Origin: Arcobacter sp.
GTDB lineage: Bacteria; Campylobacterota; Campylobacteria; Campylobacterales; Arcobacteraceae
DNA length: 64,000 nucleotides
NCBI GenBank assembly: GCA_002869535.1
Contig: PKUK01000001.1
Span: forward strand, 496,001 to 560,000
Direction: 5' to 3'
The notes under the pieces were generated by a model that worked only from the letters and a program-made list of their open reading frames with translations, did not search any database and was not told the origin of the DNA. Below, in pieces: positions 17,778 to 27,270 of the stretch (positions are counted from its first letter, which is position 1; every line of letters begins with the position of its first letter). The position numbers were made by a program, and so were the translations under genes.

Positions 17778-20308
17778 AAAGATTCCTCAAAATCCTTTAA
17801 TAAATCATCTATTTCATCTTCACTCATCTCATCTAATTTTTCAAATTCTATATCTTTATGTTCTTTTATAAATTTTAAGAACTGAAAGTATCCTCTATTG
17901 TAAATAAAGTTTGTTGCAACTGTTTCACTTAATTTATCTTCTAAACTTTTTAGTTCATCCTCTTGTTCATCTGTTAATTCATCTAAAAGCTTTATCTTAG
18001 TAAATTTTGATAGGTTTTTTTGCATCTCTTCACCTACTAAAGAATTTACTCCAAAATATTTTAAAAGTACCATTCCAACATCAATATTTTTAGTACCTGA
18101 ACCTTTTTGAGCTTCTAGCTTTCCATCTATTTCTTTAATAATAGTTATTTCATCTTCGTTTCTATCTAATATTGACATAGGATTATGGGTAGTTAAAATA
18201 AATTGAATTTTCGGAAAAGTATCTAGTAGTTTAGATACAATATTTGATTGCCATTTTGGATGAAGATGTCTATCAAACTCATCTATTAAGATAACACCTT
18301 CTATTGTTTCAGGAGTTTTTCCTATCCCTAAAATTCTTACTAAAATATCTGTTATAAGTAAGATATTATTTCTATATCCTTCACTTAAGTTTTCTAATTT
18401 AAAAATATTTTTATTATTGTGTTTAAAAAAATACTTTCCTTTATCATATACTAGCTCATATTCATCTTGTAAATTATTTATAGTATTTATAAATATTTTT
18501 TTTACCTCTTTTGCTCTTCGTGTATCAATTCTTTCAAGTTCATTTAAAATACTTTTTGGATTATGAAACTCATCTACATAATCTTTAAAAATAGAGTTTG
18601 TAAAATTATTTGTAATCTTTTTTTCTAAAATATCTGAAACCAAATCATTTACTTCAAGCTTGTATTTTGTAAAGATATTTGAACCATATGATAAAACAAA
18701 AGGAGAAAGTATAATATTATCTATTGTTCTTTCTTGAGATGTTATTTTAACACTCTTTTTATATTCATCTATCGTTAAATCAATATTAGCACTATCTTTA
18801 CTTTTTGTTATGTAGTTTGGATACTTTTCATTTGATTCTCCACTATAATTCTCTTCTAAAAGTCCTAAAGTAAGTGCTTGTAATAAAGATGTTTTTCCTG
18901 AAGAATTTTCCCCTATTATAATATTTATATTTGGTGAAAACTCTATTTCAAAATCTTTTAAAAGTTTGAAGTTTTCAATTTTTGCTTTTTTAACAAAAGG
19001 TGCAATACTAAAGCTTGAATCAATAAAGAATTTTTTATACGAAATAGACTTTAAATTATTATAAAAAAGTTTTGTACTTTTATTTATATTAGAAATCCTA
19101 TTCCCTAGTTTCAAAGAAATTCTTAGTGCTTTTTCAAAGTACTCTCTTTCTTTTACTAACTCATTTACCCTATAATAATAAAAACCTAAATTATTGTAAG
19201 ACTCTGCAGTATCAGCATGATTTTCTCCTAATACTTCCAATCTTATCTTTAATGCTTTATCATAGTACTCTTTTGATTTCTCAAAATCATTTATCCTATC
19301 ATAATAATCTCCTAAGCTATTATAAGACTCTGCAGTATCTGCATGATTCTCTCCTAATACTTCCAATCTTATTTTTTGTGCTTTATCATAGTACTCTTTT
19401 GATTTCTCAAAATCATTTATCCTATCATAATAAACGCCTAAGCAATTATAAGAGTCTGCCGTATCTGCGTGATTTTCTCCTAATACTTCCAATCTTATCT
19501 TTAATGCTTTATCTAAGTACTCTTTTGATTTCTCAAAATCATTTATATTATCATAATAATCTCCTAAGCTATTATAAGACTCTGCCGTATCAGCATGATT
19601 CTCTCCTAATACTTCCAATCTTATCTTTAATGCTTTATCTAAGTACTCTTTTGATTTTTCAAAATCTTTTATATTATCATAATAATCTCCTAAGCTATTA
19701 TAAGACTCTGCCGTATCAGCATGATTCTCTCCTAATACTTCCAATCTTATTTTTAGTGCTTTTTCGTCGTACTCTTTTGATTTTTCAAAATCATTTATCC
19801 TATCATAATAAATACCTAAATTATGGTAAGAGTCTGCCGTATCTGCATGATTCTCTCCTAATACTTCCAATCTTATTTTTAGTGCTTTTTCGTAGTACTC
19901 TTTTGATTTTTCTAAATCATTATAAAAATAGAGTATTAAATTAGAGTAATTATAATATAAATGAGAGGCTTCTTTTGTACTAAAGTCTAAATCTTTTCTT
20001 TCCAATGTTTTTTTAGCTATATCCAAATATTTTTTCTTCGAAAGATAATCTCTTTTTTGTTTATCAATTTTTAAAATATTAGACAACTCTAAAATAATAT
20101 CATCACTTTTTAGATTTTCTAAATAAAAATCTTCTATTTTAGAATTAAGAGAGCTATCAATATCAAAAACTAATTCTAAATAATCATAAAAAGACTCTTT
20201 ATCTTTTTTACTTCGTGATTCTTCCAGTTTTTGTTTTATTTTTGTTGTAAATTTATCTTGTAATAAATCAAAATTGTCCCATATTATTTGTCTTAGATTA
20301 TCTTCCAT
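17774..20308 (-). CDS. TPR-fused AAA/ABC-type ATPase, PtuA-like defence protein
   Basis: 844 residues. Residues ~1-110 are helical and charged. Residues ~115-400 form kinesin-light-chain-type TPRs, six of them near-identical 42-residue units containing KIRLEVLGENHADTA. From ~440 an SMC/OLD-like ATPase follows: Walker A GENSSGKT (466-473), signature LSEGYRN (641-647), Walker B VILIDEFD (672-679) and the TTHNP switch (706-710). The acidic tail is helical. No TOPRIM domain is seen; the nuclease is the downstream HNH gene, coupled by ATGA. PtuA proteins as I know them lack such a TPR block, so this is a variant architecture. ATG has AAGGAAG upstream; it lies 19 bp after dapE on the same strand. 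Confidence 0.82.
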   Translation of the reverse strand: MEDNLRQIIWDNFDLLQDKFTTKIKQKLEESRSKKDKESFYDYLELVFDIDSSLNSKIEDFYLENLKSDDIILELSNILKIDKQKRDYLSKKKYLDIAKKTLERKDLDFSTKEASHLYYNYSNLILYFYNDLEKSKEYYEKALKIRLEVLGENHADTADSYHNLGIYYDRINDFEKSKEYDEKALKIRLEVLGENHADTAESYNSLGDYYDNIKDFEKSKEYLDKALKIRLEVLGENHADTAESYNSLGDYYDNINDFEKSKEYLDKALKIRLEVLGENHADTADSYNCLGVYYDRINDFEKSKEYYDKAQKIRLEVLGENHADTAESYNSLGDYYDRINDFEKSKEYYDKALKIRLEVLGENHADTAESYNNLGFYYYRVNELVKEREYFEKALRISLKLGNRISNINKSTKLFYNNLKSISYKKFFIDSSFSIAPFVKKAKIENFKLLKDFEIEFSPNINIIIGENSSGKTSLLQALTLGLLEENYSGESNEKYPNYITKSKDSANIDLTIDEYKKSVKITSQERTIDNIILSPFVLSYGSNIFTKYKLEVNDLVSDILEKKITNNFTNSIFKDYVDEFHNPKSILNELERIDTRRAKEVKKIFINTINNLQDEYELVYDKGKYFFKHNNKNIFKLENLSEGYRNNILLITDILVRILGIGKTPETIEGVILIDEFDRHLHPKWQSNIVSKLLDTFPKIQFILTTHNPMSILDRNEDEITIIKEIDGKLEAQKGSGTKNIDVGMVLLKYFGVNSLVGEEMQKNLSKFTKIKLLDELTDEQEDELKSLEDKLSETVATNFIYNRGYFQFLKFIKEHKDIEFEKLDEMSEDEIDDLLKDFEESL
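19140..19925 (-). repeat. tandem 126-bp coding repeats (six copies) within the TPR region
   Basis: A 126-bp unit (42 codons) recurs six times; the landmark GCATGATT(T/C)TCTCCTAATA appears at a strict 126-bp spacing from about 19217 to 19847. Copies differ at only a few positions, several of them in the loop after SLGDYYD. This indicates recent unit duplication or homogenisation. The plus-strand ORF 19126-19944 is only a shadow of these repeats. Confidence 0.9.
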
Positions 20309-20327
20309 ACTTTCTTCCTTTTTATTT

Positions 20328-21428
20328 CTAAAAGTTCTTTATCAAGTCTTCATAAACAGCAGTTAATCCCTCTACTTCTTTTACTGTAGTTCTCTCACCA
20401 ATACTATGAATAGTGTCGTTTATAACACCAAACTCTATGGCTTCTATACCAAATGCACCAAAATATCTGGCATCACTTGTTCCTCCATGGGTTGATTGTT
20501 TTGTAGGTACTCCTAAAACTTTTTGGATAGAGTTTTCCATTGCTTTCACCACTTTTGATTCTTTATTTGTCACAAAGGGAAAAGAGCCTTGTGTTGTTTT
20601 AAAGTCGTAGCTTAAGCCTTTTAACTTTTCATGGATAAACTCTTCTACACTTTCTCTTGTCGTATTTGTTGAGTTTCTTACATTGAACATAAGTTTTAGT
20701 TCATTTGGTGTTACGTTTGTAACTTCTGTACCACCTCTTATATCTGTAATTACCATCTTAGATGGAGCAAAGTATTCATCTCCATTATCTAAATTATACC
20801 CTGCAATTTTTGGTAATATCTCTGCAAAATTATGTACGGGATTGATACACTTTTCAGGGTATGCAGCATGTCCTTGCTTACCTTTTATAGTGATATATCC
20901 ATTTATACTTCCACGTCGGCCTACTTTTATGGCATCACCAAAAACTTCTTCACAAGTAGGTTCTGCAACTACTGCGTATTGAGGTATAAAGTCTATCTCT
21001 TTTAAGTGTTCAAGCATTTTGATAGTTCCATAAGTTCCTTCACCCTCTTCATCACTTGTCATAAGAATAGAGAGTGTTCCATCAAAGTTTTGAGCGTGTT
21101 TACAAGCATATAAGAAAGCAGCATCACCACTTTTCATATCTTGTGCACCACGTGCACTTATAACTCCATTTACTATTTCAGCAGCAAAAGGGTCTACTTC
21201 CCAACCTTGCCCCACAGGTACTACATCTATATGTCCAGCAAAGCACAGATGCTGTTTTTTGTCATTAAACTTTTTATAAAAAAATCTGTTTTTTGTGCCT
21301 TCCATATCAACTTTTATGCAACGCCACTCTTTTCCTAAATACTCTTCTATAAAATCAAAAGCTCCATCATCATCAGGTGTTATTGATTTAAATCTTAATA
21401 ATTTTTGAAATAATTCTATAATAGTCAT
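20328..21428 (-). CDS. dapE: succinyl-diaminopimelate desuccinylase DapE
   Basis: Zinc-dependent M20 hydrolase of the lysine/meso-DAP pathway, releasing succinate from N-succinyl-LL-DAP. Full-length at 366 residues. Metal ligands and catalytic residues are visible: FAGHIDVVP (His, Asp), ARGAQDMKSG (Asp), TSDEEGEGTYG (catalytic Glu pair), VAEPT (Glu), and HGGTSDARY with the C-terminal HSIGE. The start has AAAGGAATT. It is followed closely by the TPR-ATPase gene. Confidence 0.95.
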   Translation of the reverse strand: MTIIELFQKLLRFKSITPDDDGAFDFIEEYLGKEWRCIKVDMEGTKNRFFYKKFNDKKQHLCFAGHIDVVPVGQGWEVDPFAAEIVNGVISARGAQDMKSGDAAFLYACKHAQNFDGTLSILMTSDEEGEGTYGTIKMLEHLKEIDFIPQYAVVAEPTCEEVFGDAIKVGRRGSINGYITIKGKQGHAAYPEKCINPVHNFAEILPKIAGYNLDNGDEYFAPSKMVITDIRGGTEVTNVTPNELKLMFNVRNSTNTTRESVEEFIHEKLKGLSYDFKTTQGSFPFVTNKESKVVKAMENSIQKVLGVPTKQSTHGGTSDARYFGAFGIEAIEFGVINDTIHSIGERTTVKEVEGLTAVYEDLIKNF

Positions 21429-21564
21429 CTAATTCCTTTAAAGTAGATATTGTATCAAATTTGTGATTTATTTTTCTATATCAAAACAAACAATAGAAGT
21501 CTGAGAATAATAATAAAAGGGACACTTGATTAATACCCTAGTCTCATTATGCAATTTATCAAAC

Positions 21565-21600
21565 TTCTGTTATAATAAATTAACTTAAAATAGGAGTCTC
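21565..21600 (+). promoter_or_regulatory. extended -10 promoter and RBS of the DUF748 gene
   Basis: CTGTTATAAT (TG-n-TATAAT, -10 at 21571-21576) lies about 27 bp upstream of the ATG, followed by a strong AGGAG ribosome site. No clear -35 is seen, as is common with an extended -10. Confidence 0.55.
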
Positions 21601-21602
21601 CT

Positions 21603-24224
21603 ATGAAAAATAATCTATTTATTAAGATTTCACTTTCTCTATTTATAATTTACTCGTTATTAGGTTTCTTTTTGATTCCTTATATTGCAAAAGACCAAAT
21701 AATTAAAAATCTTGACAATTTACTTGTTTTTAAAAGTGATTTAAAGAAAGTTTCTTTTAATCCATATACATTAAGTGTACAACTTGAAGAGTTCTCTATT
21801 TCAAACAAAGATGAGAAGCTAATAGGCTTTGATGAACTTGAAATTGATTTTGCTCTTTTAAAATCTATACATGAGTCACATATAAGCTTTAAAACCCTAA
21901 ATATAGTAAAACCATATGTAAATATAATTCAAGATGAAAATGGAAGTATAAATTTAGCCTCTATTTTAAAACCTCAAGAAAAAGAGGTAGAAAAAAGCTA
22001 TAGTGAAAAAACAGATATACCAGCATTTAAAATATCAAAGACTCAAATCATAGATGCAAATTTTATTTTTACACAAATTTTTGACTCTAAAAAAACTACA
22101 ACTGATATAAATAATTTCAACTATACATTTTATGATATAGGGACATTTAAAAACTTCCTTGCCTCTCATAGCCTAGTTACAAATGTAAATAAAGATACAA
22201 AACTCTATTTAGATGGTGGATTTAGACTAACTCCTTTTAAGATGTATGGAAAAGTAAAACTTGAAAACCTAAAATCAAAAGAATATCTAGGTTATACAAA
22301 AGATTTACTAAACTTTCAAATTGGAGAGCCAACCTTATCTTTATCTTTTGGATATAGAGTTGACACAACTAAAGAACTAGAAGTATATATTGATAATGCA
22401 AAGATTAATTTAAATAACTTAAAACTAATAAAAGACAATAAAGAACTTGCAAGTTTGAATAGCTTTAAAGTTAGTGATTTAAACCTAGACTTAGCAAGAC
22501 AAAAAATATCTGTAAATGATATCTCATTTAACTCTTTATTTGCGAAAATTGTATCAAATAAAAATGAGAAGTTAAATATAGATAATCTAGTAAATATTAA
22601 AAATGATACAGCAAGTAAAAAAGAAGTCGATACAAAAGATGAAAAGCCTTGGATTGTTGATTTAAAATCATTTACTATAAACAACTCAAACTTTACATAT
22701 GATGATTTAAAAAATAGAACTAACATGAAAGCAAATGATATAAATGTACTGCTTGATAGTCTTTCTATTTTAGGTGCTAAAATAAAAGTTGAGAAATCTA
22801 CAATTGGAACCAAGAGCTTTGAATTAAAAGATAATAAAAATAAAACAGATATTACAGCTCAAAATATAAAATTAAATCTACATAATCTACTAAAAGATAA
22901 CAAAGGGCTAAAACTATCTAGTGTAGATATGACAAATCCAATTGCCACAATAATATTAGAAGAAAAAGAAGCCAAAAAAGAGACAAAAGCAAAAGAAGTT
23001 AAAAAATCATCTACTTCTCAAAACTCTAGTATGATATTAGACATAGGTCCAGTAAAAATAAACAATGCCCAATTGACCTTTCAAGACAAAAATTTAAAAG
23101 TTCCTTTTAAAACAAATATTACCAAACTAAATGGTAGTTTTTCTGAACTAAATAGTAAAAGTTCAAAACCAACAAAACTAAAACTTGAGGGTAAAATTGA
23201 TAGATATGGATATACAAGAATTACAGGCTTTGTTGACCATAAACATATAAAAAATCTTACAGATGTAACTCTTATATTTAAAAATATAGCAATTAAAAAC
23301 TTTACACCCTATTCAGCAAAATTTGCAGGTAGAGAACTTGAAAAAGGTAAATTAAATCTAAATCTAAAATATAATATCTCCAAATCAAATCTTAATGCAA
23401 AAAATAGCATTATTATCACAGATATTAAACTAGGAAAAGTTGTAGAAAGTCCTGATGCTGCAAGCTTACCCCTTGAACTTGGAATTGCTTTGTTGGAAGA
23501 CTCAAAAGGTATAATAGATATTGACTTACCTATTACAGGAAATCTTGATAATCCAGAATTCTCAATTGCTCCAACAGTATGGAAAGTATTTACAAACCTT
23601 ATTATAAAAGCAGTAAGCTCTCCATTTTCATTTTTAGCATCGCTTTTAGGTATTAGTGCAGACGAAATTAAAAGTGTGGAATTTATTTATGGGGAAAGTA
23701 TACTTATAGATTCAGAAAAAGAAACACTAGATTACATTGCAAAAGCCTTTGCAAAAAGACCAAACCTTGCTTTAAAAATCGAACCATCATATGATATAAA
23801 TAAAGATAAAAGTGCTCTTCAAGGCTTAAAACTTGAAGATTTACTAATCCTTGATATGAAAAAATTAAAAGATGGAGATAAGTATTTATTAGCATTGGAG
23901 AATAGATATAAAGCTAGCAATGAAGAAGTTAGCTTAAAAGAGCTAAAAAAAGAGTTTACAAGTGAAGTAAAAGGTAAAGATTACTTTGATAAAGATTCAT
24001 ACATTGCCAAAATCAAAAATATACTAAAATCAAAAATAGAAGTTACAATACAAGAGATGGAAGCTTTAGCTTTAAAAAGAATAGACTCTATAAAAGCCTA
24101 TCTACTTAAAAAAGAAGCAATAGGTGAAAAAAGATTATTTATCAATGACAAAATAAAAGTCTTAGATGAAAAAAATGCTAAATATGCTGAGTTTGATTTA
24201 GCCATAGATATAAAAAAGAAGTAG
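21603..24224 (+). CDS. DUF748 / AsmA-like envelope protein
   Basis: 873-residue protein with one N-terminal transmembrane anchor (residues ~7-28, LFIIYSLLGFFLIPYIA) and a long periplasmic part rich in beta strands, typical of the DUF748/AsmA-like superfamily of bridge-like envelope proteins. Related AsmA proteins are thought to move phospholipids between membranes. The conserved C-terminal block is seen in AKFAGRELEKGKLNLNL, LPITGNLDNPEFSI and FIYGESILIDSEKE, followed by helical, Lys-rich sequence. Function in this organism is inferred from family only. It is monocistronic and ends in a hairpin. Confidence 0.85.
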   Translation: MKNNLFIKISLSLFIIYSLLGFFLIPYIAKDQIIKNLDNLLVFKSDLKKVSFNPYTLSVQLEEFSISNKDEKLIGFDELEIDFALLKSIHESHISFKTLNIVKPYVNIIQDENGSINLASILKPQEKEVEKSYSEKTDIPAFKISKTQIIDANFIFTQIFDSKKTTTDINNFNYTFYDIGTFKNFLASHSLVTNVNKDTKLYLDGGFRLTPFKMYGKVKLENLKSKEYLGYTKDLLNFQIGEPTLSLSFGYRVDTTKELEVYIDNAKINLNNLKLIKDNKELASLNSFKVSDLNLDLARQKISVNDISFNSLFAKIVSNKNEKLNIDNLVNIKNDTASKKEVDTKDEKPWIVDLKSFTINNSNFTYDDLKNRTNMKANDINVLLDSLSILGAKIKVEKSTIGTKSFELKDNKNKTDITAQNIKLNLHNLLKDNKGLKLSSVDMTNPIATIILEEKEAKKETKAKEVKKSSTSQNSSMILDIGPVKINNAQLTFQDKNLKVPFKTNITKLNGSFSELNSKSSKPTKLKLEGKIDRYGYTRITGFVDHKHIKNLTDVTLIFKNIAIKNFTPYSAKFAGRELEKGKLNLNLKYNISKSNLNAKNSIIITDIKLGKVVESPDAASLPLELGIALLEDSKGIIDIDLPITGNLDNPEFSIAPTVWKVFTNLIIKAVSSPFSFLASLLGISADEIKSVEFIYGESILIDSEKETLDYIAKAFAKRPNLALKIEPSYDINKDKSALQGLKLEDLLILDMKKLKDGDKYLLALENRYKASNEEVSLKELKKEFTSEVKGKDYFDKDSYIAKIKNILKSKIEVTIQEMEALALKRIDSIKAYLLKKEAIGEKRLFINDKIKVLDEKNAKYAEFDLAIDIKKK

Positions 24225-24238
24225 TTATCTAACTACTT
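24219..24238. terminator. bidirectional palindrome terminator
   Basis: Perfect palindrome AAGTAGTTA-TC-TAACTACTT at the junction of the convergent DUF748 and mscS genes. It overlaps the stop codons of both. Confidence 0.7.
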
Positions 24239-25051
24239 CTTAATGTTGTATGTAGGGAAAGGAATATTTATATTGTTTTGTTTTAAAGCTTTGTAAATAC
24301 CAAGATTTACTTTATATTGAGTATCAAAGAATAGTTTTGTATGAGCCCAATATCTCACTTCAATATTAATAGAAAAGTCACCAAACTCTTTTATACCAAC
24401 TTGAGCTTTAGGCTCTTTTGAAATGATTTCTGCATCAAAGTCATTTACTACTTTAGATATCACAAGAATTGCTTCTTCTGGATTTGATTCATAGTCAATT
24501 CCAACTACAGACTCTACAATCCTATATTCAAAAGAGTTAATTAATATCTCACCAATAATGTGTTTATTTGGAATAGTAATTTGCTCACCATCTTCAGTTG
24601 ATAAAATAGTATGCGCTAATCTTATCTCTTCTACTACACCAAAAACACCATCTACACTGATAGTATTACCTACAATAAAAGGACGACCTATGATTATAGA
24701 AAGCCCTGCCCCATAGTTTGAAAGTGTTCCTTGTAATGCTAAACCAGCACCAAGTGAAGCCGCACCAATACCTGCAATAAAAGGAGTTAATGTAATACCA
24801 AGTTTTCCAACTGCAACTATTGACACACCAATAATAATTGAAAACTTAATAATATTTACAATAAACTTTGTCAAAGTAACATCAAGCTCATTTTTTTCAC
24901 AAATACGTCTTACAAACGCAGATACTTTATTTGCGACAAACCAACCTAAAAGAAAAATTATAATCGCACCAATTAATTGGAAACTATAATTAACAAAAAA
25001 CTCAATTATCACATCATAAAACTTTTGTATGTTTTCTAGCTCTTTATCCAT
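24233..25051 (-). CDS. mscS: small-conductance mechanosensitive channel (MscS family)
   Basis: 272 residues, the size of classical MscS. Three N-terminal membrane segments (GAIIIFLLGWFVANKV first) are followed by the pore-lining TM3, rich in Gly/Ala: FIAGIGAASLGAGLALQGTLSNYGAG. The cytosolic beta domain (GNTISVDGVFGVVEEIRLAHTIL) and the vestibule follow. It releases solutes on hypo-osmotic shock. It lies 14 bp downstream of mutS2. Confidence 0.93.
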   Translation of the reverse strand: MDKELENIQKFYDVIIEFFVNYSFQLIGAIIIFLLGWFVANKVSAFVRRICEKNELDVTLTKFIVNIIKFSIIIGVSIVAVGKLGITLTPFIAGIGAASLGAGLALQGTLSNYGAGLSIIIGRPFIVGNTISVDGVFGVVEEIRLAHTILSTEDGEQITIPNKHIIGEILINSFEYRIVESVVGIDYESNPEEAILVISKVVNDFDAEIISKEPKAQVGIKEFGDFSINIEVRYWAHTKLFFDTQYKVNLGIYKALKQNNINIPFPTYNIKK

Positions 25052-25065
25052 GATTGCTGCCTTTT

Positions 25066-27267
25066 CTATAATTTTACTACCTTCGCACCAAAGCCACCTT
25101 GACTAGGATGAGCATCAGTAAATGACTTAACACTTGGATGCTTTATTAAAAAATCTTTTACTATTTTTGATAATTTTCCAGTACCAATACCGTGATATAC
25201 TAAAACTTCATCAAAACCAGATATTAAACAATCAGAAATAAACTTATCAAGTTTTTCAACTGCTTCATCACCTCTTAATCCATGCAAGTCAATATTTACA
25301 TGTCCACCTTGAGGTTTTTCAATTGTTACAGTTGTTTTTTTCTTAACCTTTGGTTTAACTTCATTTCCTGATGGTCTTAACTCATCAACAGTTACATGGA
25401 GTCTCATTCCTGCATCTGTTAAGATTAAAGCCTTTTTACCTCTTATTGAGATAATCTCACCCTTTGAGCTTTTATATTTTACCCTATCTTTCTCTTTGAA
25501 GTTGTAATTCTCTTCTACTTTTTCTACTTTTATATCTTTTGCTTTTTTATGTGCAATATTAAGATGTTGATGTGACTCTTGGTAGATTTTTGCTTTTATA
25601 GCTTTTTTTGCTTCTTCTCTTGCATCACTATACTCTTTATGAAGCTTTGATTTTTCTATATTTATATGGTCATCAAGGTCTTGTTTTGCTTCTTTGAGAT
25701 TTTTATTTAGTTTTTGATGTGTTTCAATCTCATTATCAAGTTTAGCAATTTTTTGTTTATATTCCATTTCCAAGGCACTACTTCGTTCGATTAGTTCATT
25801 TAGCCTATCTTGATCATCACCATAAACATCTTTTGCTTTTTTTACTACATTTACAGGTATACCATATCGTTGTGCCGTTTCAAAAGCATAAGAACGTCCA
25901 ATAGTACCTTGTAAGAAGTCATAAGTTGGTTTCTGGTTTGCTTCATCATAAATAGCTGCTATTAACTCCACTTTATCATTTGCAGCCATAAGTGCAGCTA
26001 ATCTTTTGTGGTGAGTTGTAATGATGATTTTAATATTTTTATCAATAAGCTCTTCAATTATTACTTTAAACAAACTAGCAGCTTCATCGGAATCAGTTCC
26101 AAGTTCTATCTCATCAACACCAACTATTACATCTTTTTGGGTAAATAGTTTAGAGAACTCTACCATACGACCTGCAAAAGTAGAGATATCATTTTTAACA
26201 CTTTGAGGGTCATCTAAAACAGCTAAGGCATTTTTAAAGTATCCTATTGAAGACTTTTCATTGGCTTTATATGGGATTAAGTATTTTGATAAAACAACTG
26301 CTGAAAGTATAGATTTTAACATCATTGTTTTACCACCAGCATTTACACCTGTTATCATAATAACAGATTTTGAAAAATCTACAGATATAGGTTTTCCACC
26401 ATGAAGTGCTGGATGAACAAACTCTTTTAAAATATTTTTACCACTTTTTGAAGGAATTATAAAGTTTTTATCTCCATCTTTAGCAAAAAACAATCTTGCT
26501 AAATAGTGGTCAATCCTATCAAACTCTTTATTTAAGAACTTTATAAAAAGTAAGTTTTTTTCAAAAGTAGAAGAGATAGATTTACACACCTTTAATAAAA
26601 CTTCTTCTTGTTTGTTTTTTAAATCAGACTCTTTTTGTTTGAGTTCTGAAATTGAGTGAGGTAAGATATAAAAGAATCCTGAGCTTGATCTATGTATAAC
26701 AGTAGCTTTTATAATATTATTAAAGCCTCCACGCACAAGTAGCGTCTCTTCTGAGTTTACATAATGAACTTGTGAATCAATTAAATAAGGTCTTAATTTA
26801 CTATTATTTATAGATTTGTACAAGGCTTGTTTGATTGACTCTTTATTTCTATAAAGGGCAGATTTTATAAGATCTAAGTCTTCATCAATTCCCTCTTTTA
26901 GATTTCCTTTTGAATCGAAGAAATCAACTACTCTTTCCATATCAGCTGGTATTATTACTTTTTCTATCCACTCAGCTAATTTACCCTCAAAAGTAAATCT
27001 TTTTAAATAAAGAAAATATTTTATAATCTTTATAAACTCATAAACTTCTTCAACTCTTAATATACCTTGCTTTTGAATATGTACTATTTTACCATCAAGG
27101 TTTTCAACCTTTTGGGGCTCTTTTAGTTCATATTTTGACAACTCATTTATAAATCTATGATGTAAGTTTATATCACCTTCTAAAACAACTGGTTTTTCTC
27201 TTGCAAATAGTTTAGAAAATGATGTTAAATAATCCTCTAAGTCTAACTTTTTAAATATCTCTTGCAT
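25066..27267 (-). CDS. mutS2: MutS2 family ATPase/endonuclease with Smr domain
   Basis: 733 residues. MutS core and ATPase with Walker A MITGVNAGGKTMMLK and Walker B VIVGVDEIELGTDSDEA, a long coiled coil (~residues 480-590), a KOW-like segment (KEKDRVKYKSSKGEIISI), and a C-terminal Smr nuclease domain with DLHGLRGDEAVEKL and VYHGIGTGKL. MutS2 suppresses recombination and in some bacteria acts on collided ribosomes. No MutS1-type mismatch domain is present, as expected. ATG at 27267, four bases after the upstream gene ends. Confidence 0.93.
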   Translation of the reverse strand: MQEIFKKLDLEDYLTSFSKLFAREKPVVLEGDINLHHRFINELSKYELKEPQKVENLDGKIVHIQKQGILRVEEVYEFIKIIKYFLYLKRFTFEGKLAEWIEKVIIPADMERVVDFFDSKGNLKEGIDEDLDLIKSALYRNKESIKQALYKSINNSKLRPYLIDSQVHYVNSEETLLVRGGFNNIIKATVIHRSSSGFFYILPHSISELKQKESDLKNKQEEVLLKVCKSISSTFEKNLLFIKFLNKEFDRIDHYLARLFFAKDGDKNFIIPSKSGKNILKEFVHPALHGGKPISVDFSKSVIMITGVNAGGKTMMLKSILSAVVLSKYLIPYKANEKSSIGYFKNALAVLDDPQSVKNDISTFAGRMVEFSKLFTQKDVIVGVDEIELGTDSDEAASLFKVIIEELIDKNIKIIITTHHKRLAALMAANDKVELIAAIYDEANQKPTYDFLQGTIGRSYAFETAQRYGIPVNVVKKAKDVYGDDQDRLNELIERSSALEMEYKQKIAKLDNEIETHQKLNKNLKEAKQDLDDHINIEKSKLHKEYSDAREEAKKAIKAKIYQESHQHLNIAHKKAKDIKVEKVEENYNFKEKDRVKYKSSKGEIISIRGKKALILTDAGMRLHVTVDELRPSGNEVKPKVKKKTTVTIEKPQGGHVNIDLHGLRGDEAVEKLDKFISDCLISGFDEVLVYHGIGTGKLSKIVKDFLIKHPSVKSFTDAHPSQGGFGAKVVKL

Positions 27268-27270
27268 ATA

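Noticed and set aside
19140-19925. Regular repeats considered as a CRISPR array
   Set aside because: Unit is 126 bp, nearly all of it conserved, in frame, and encodes TPRs; there are no short repeats with unique spacers and no cas genes.
19126-19944. 272-codon plus-strand ORF with repeated residues (LLIFQNHLSYHN...)
   Set aside because: It is the antisense shadow of the 126-bp TPR repeats; the minus strand has a coherent TPR-ATPase with a ribosome site.
22316-22813. 165-codon minus-strand ORF
   Set aside because: Antisense to the DUF748 gene; Ser/Phe/Leu-rich shadow composition.
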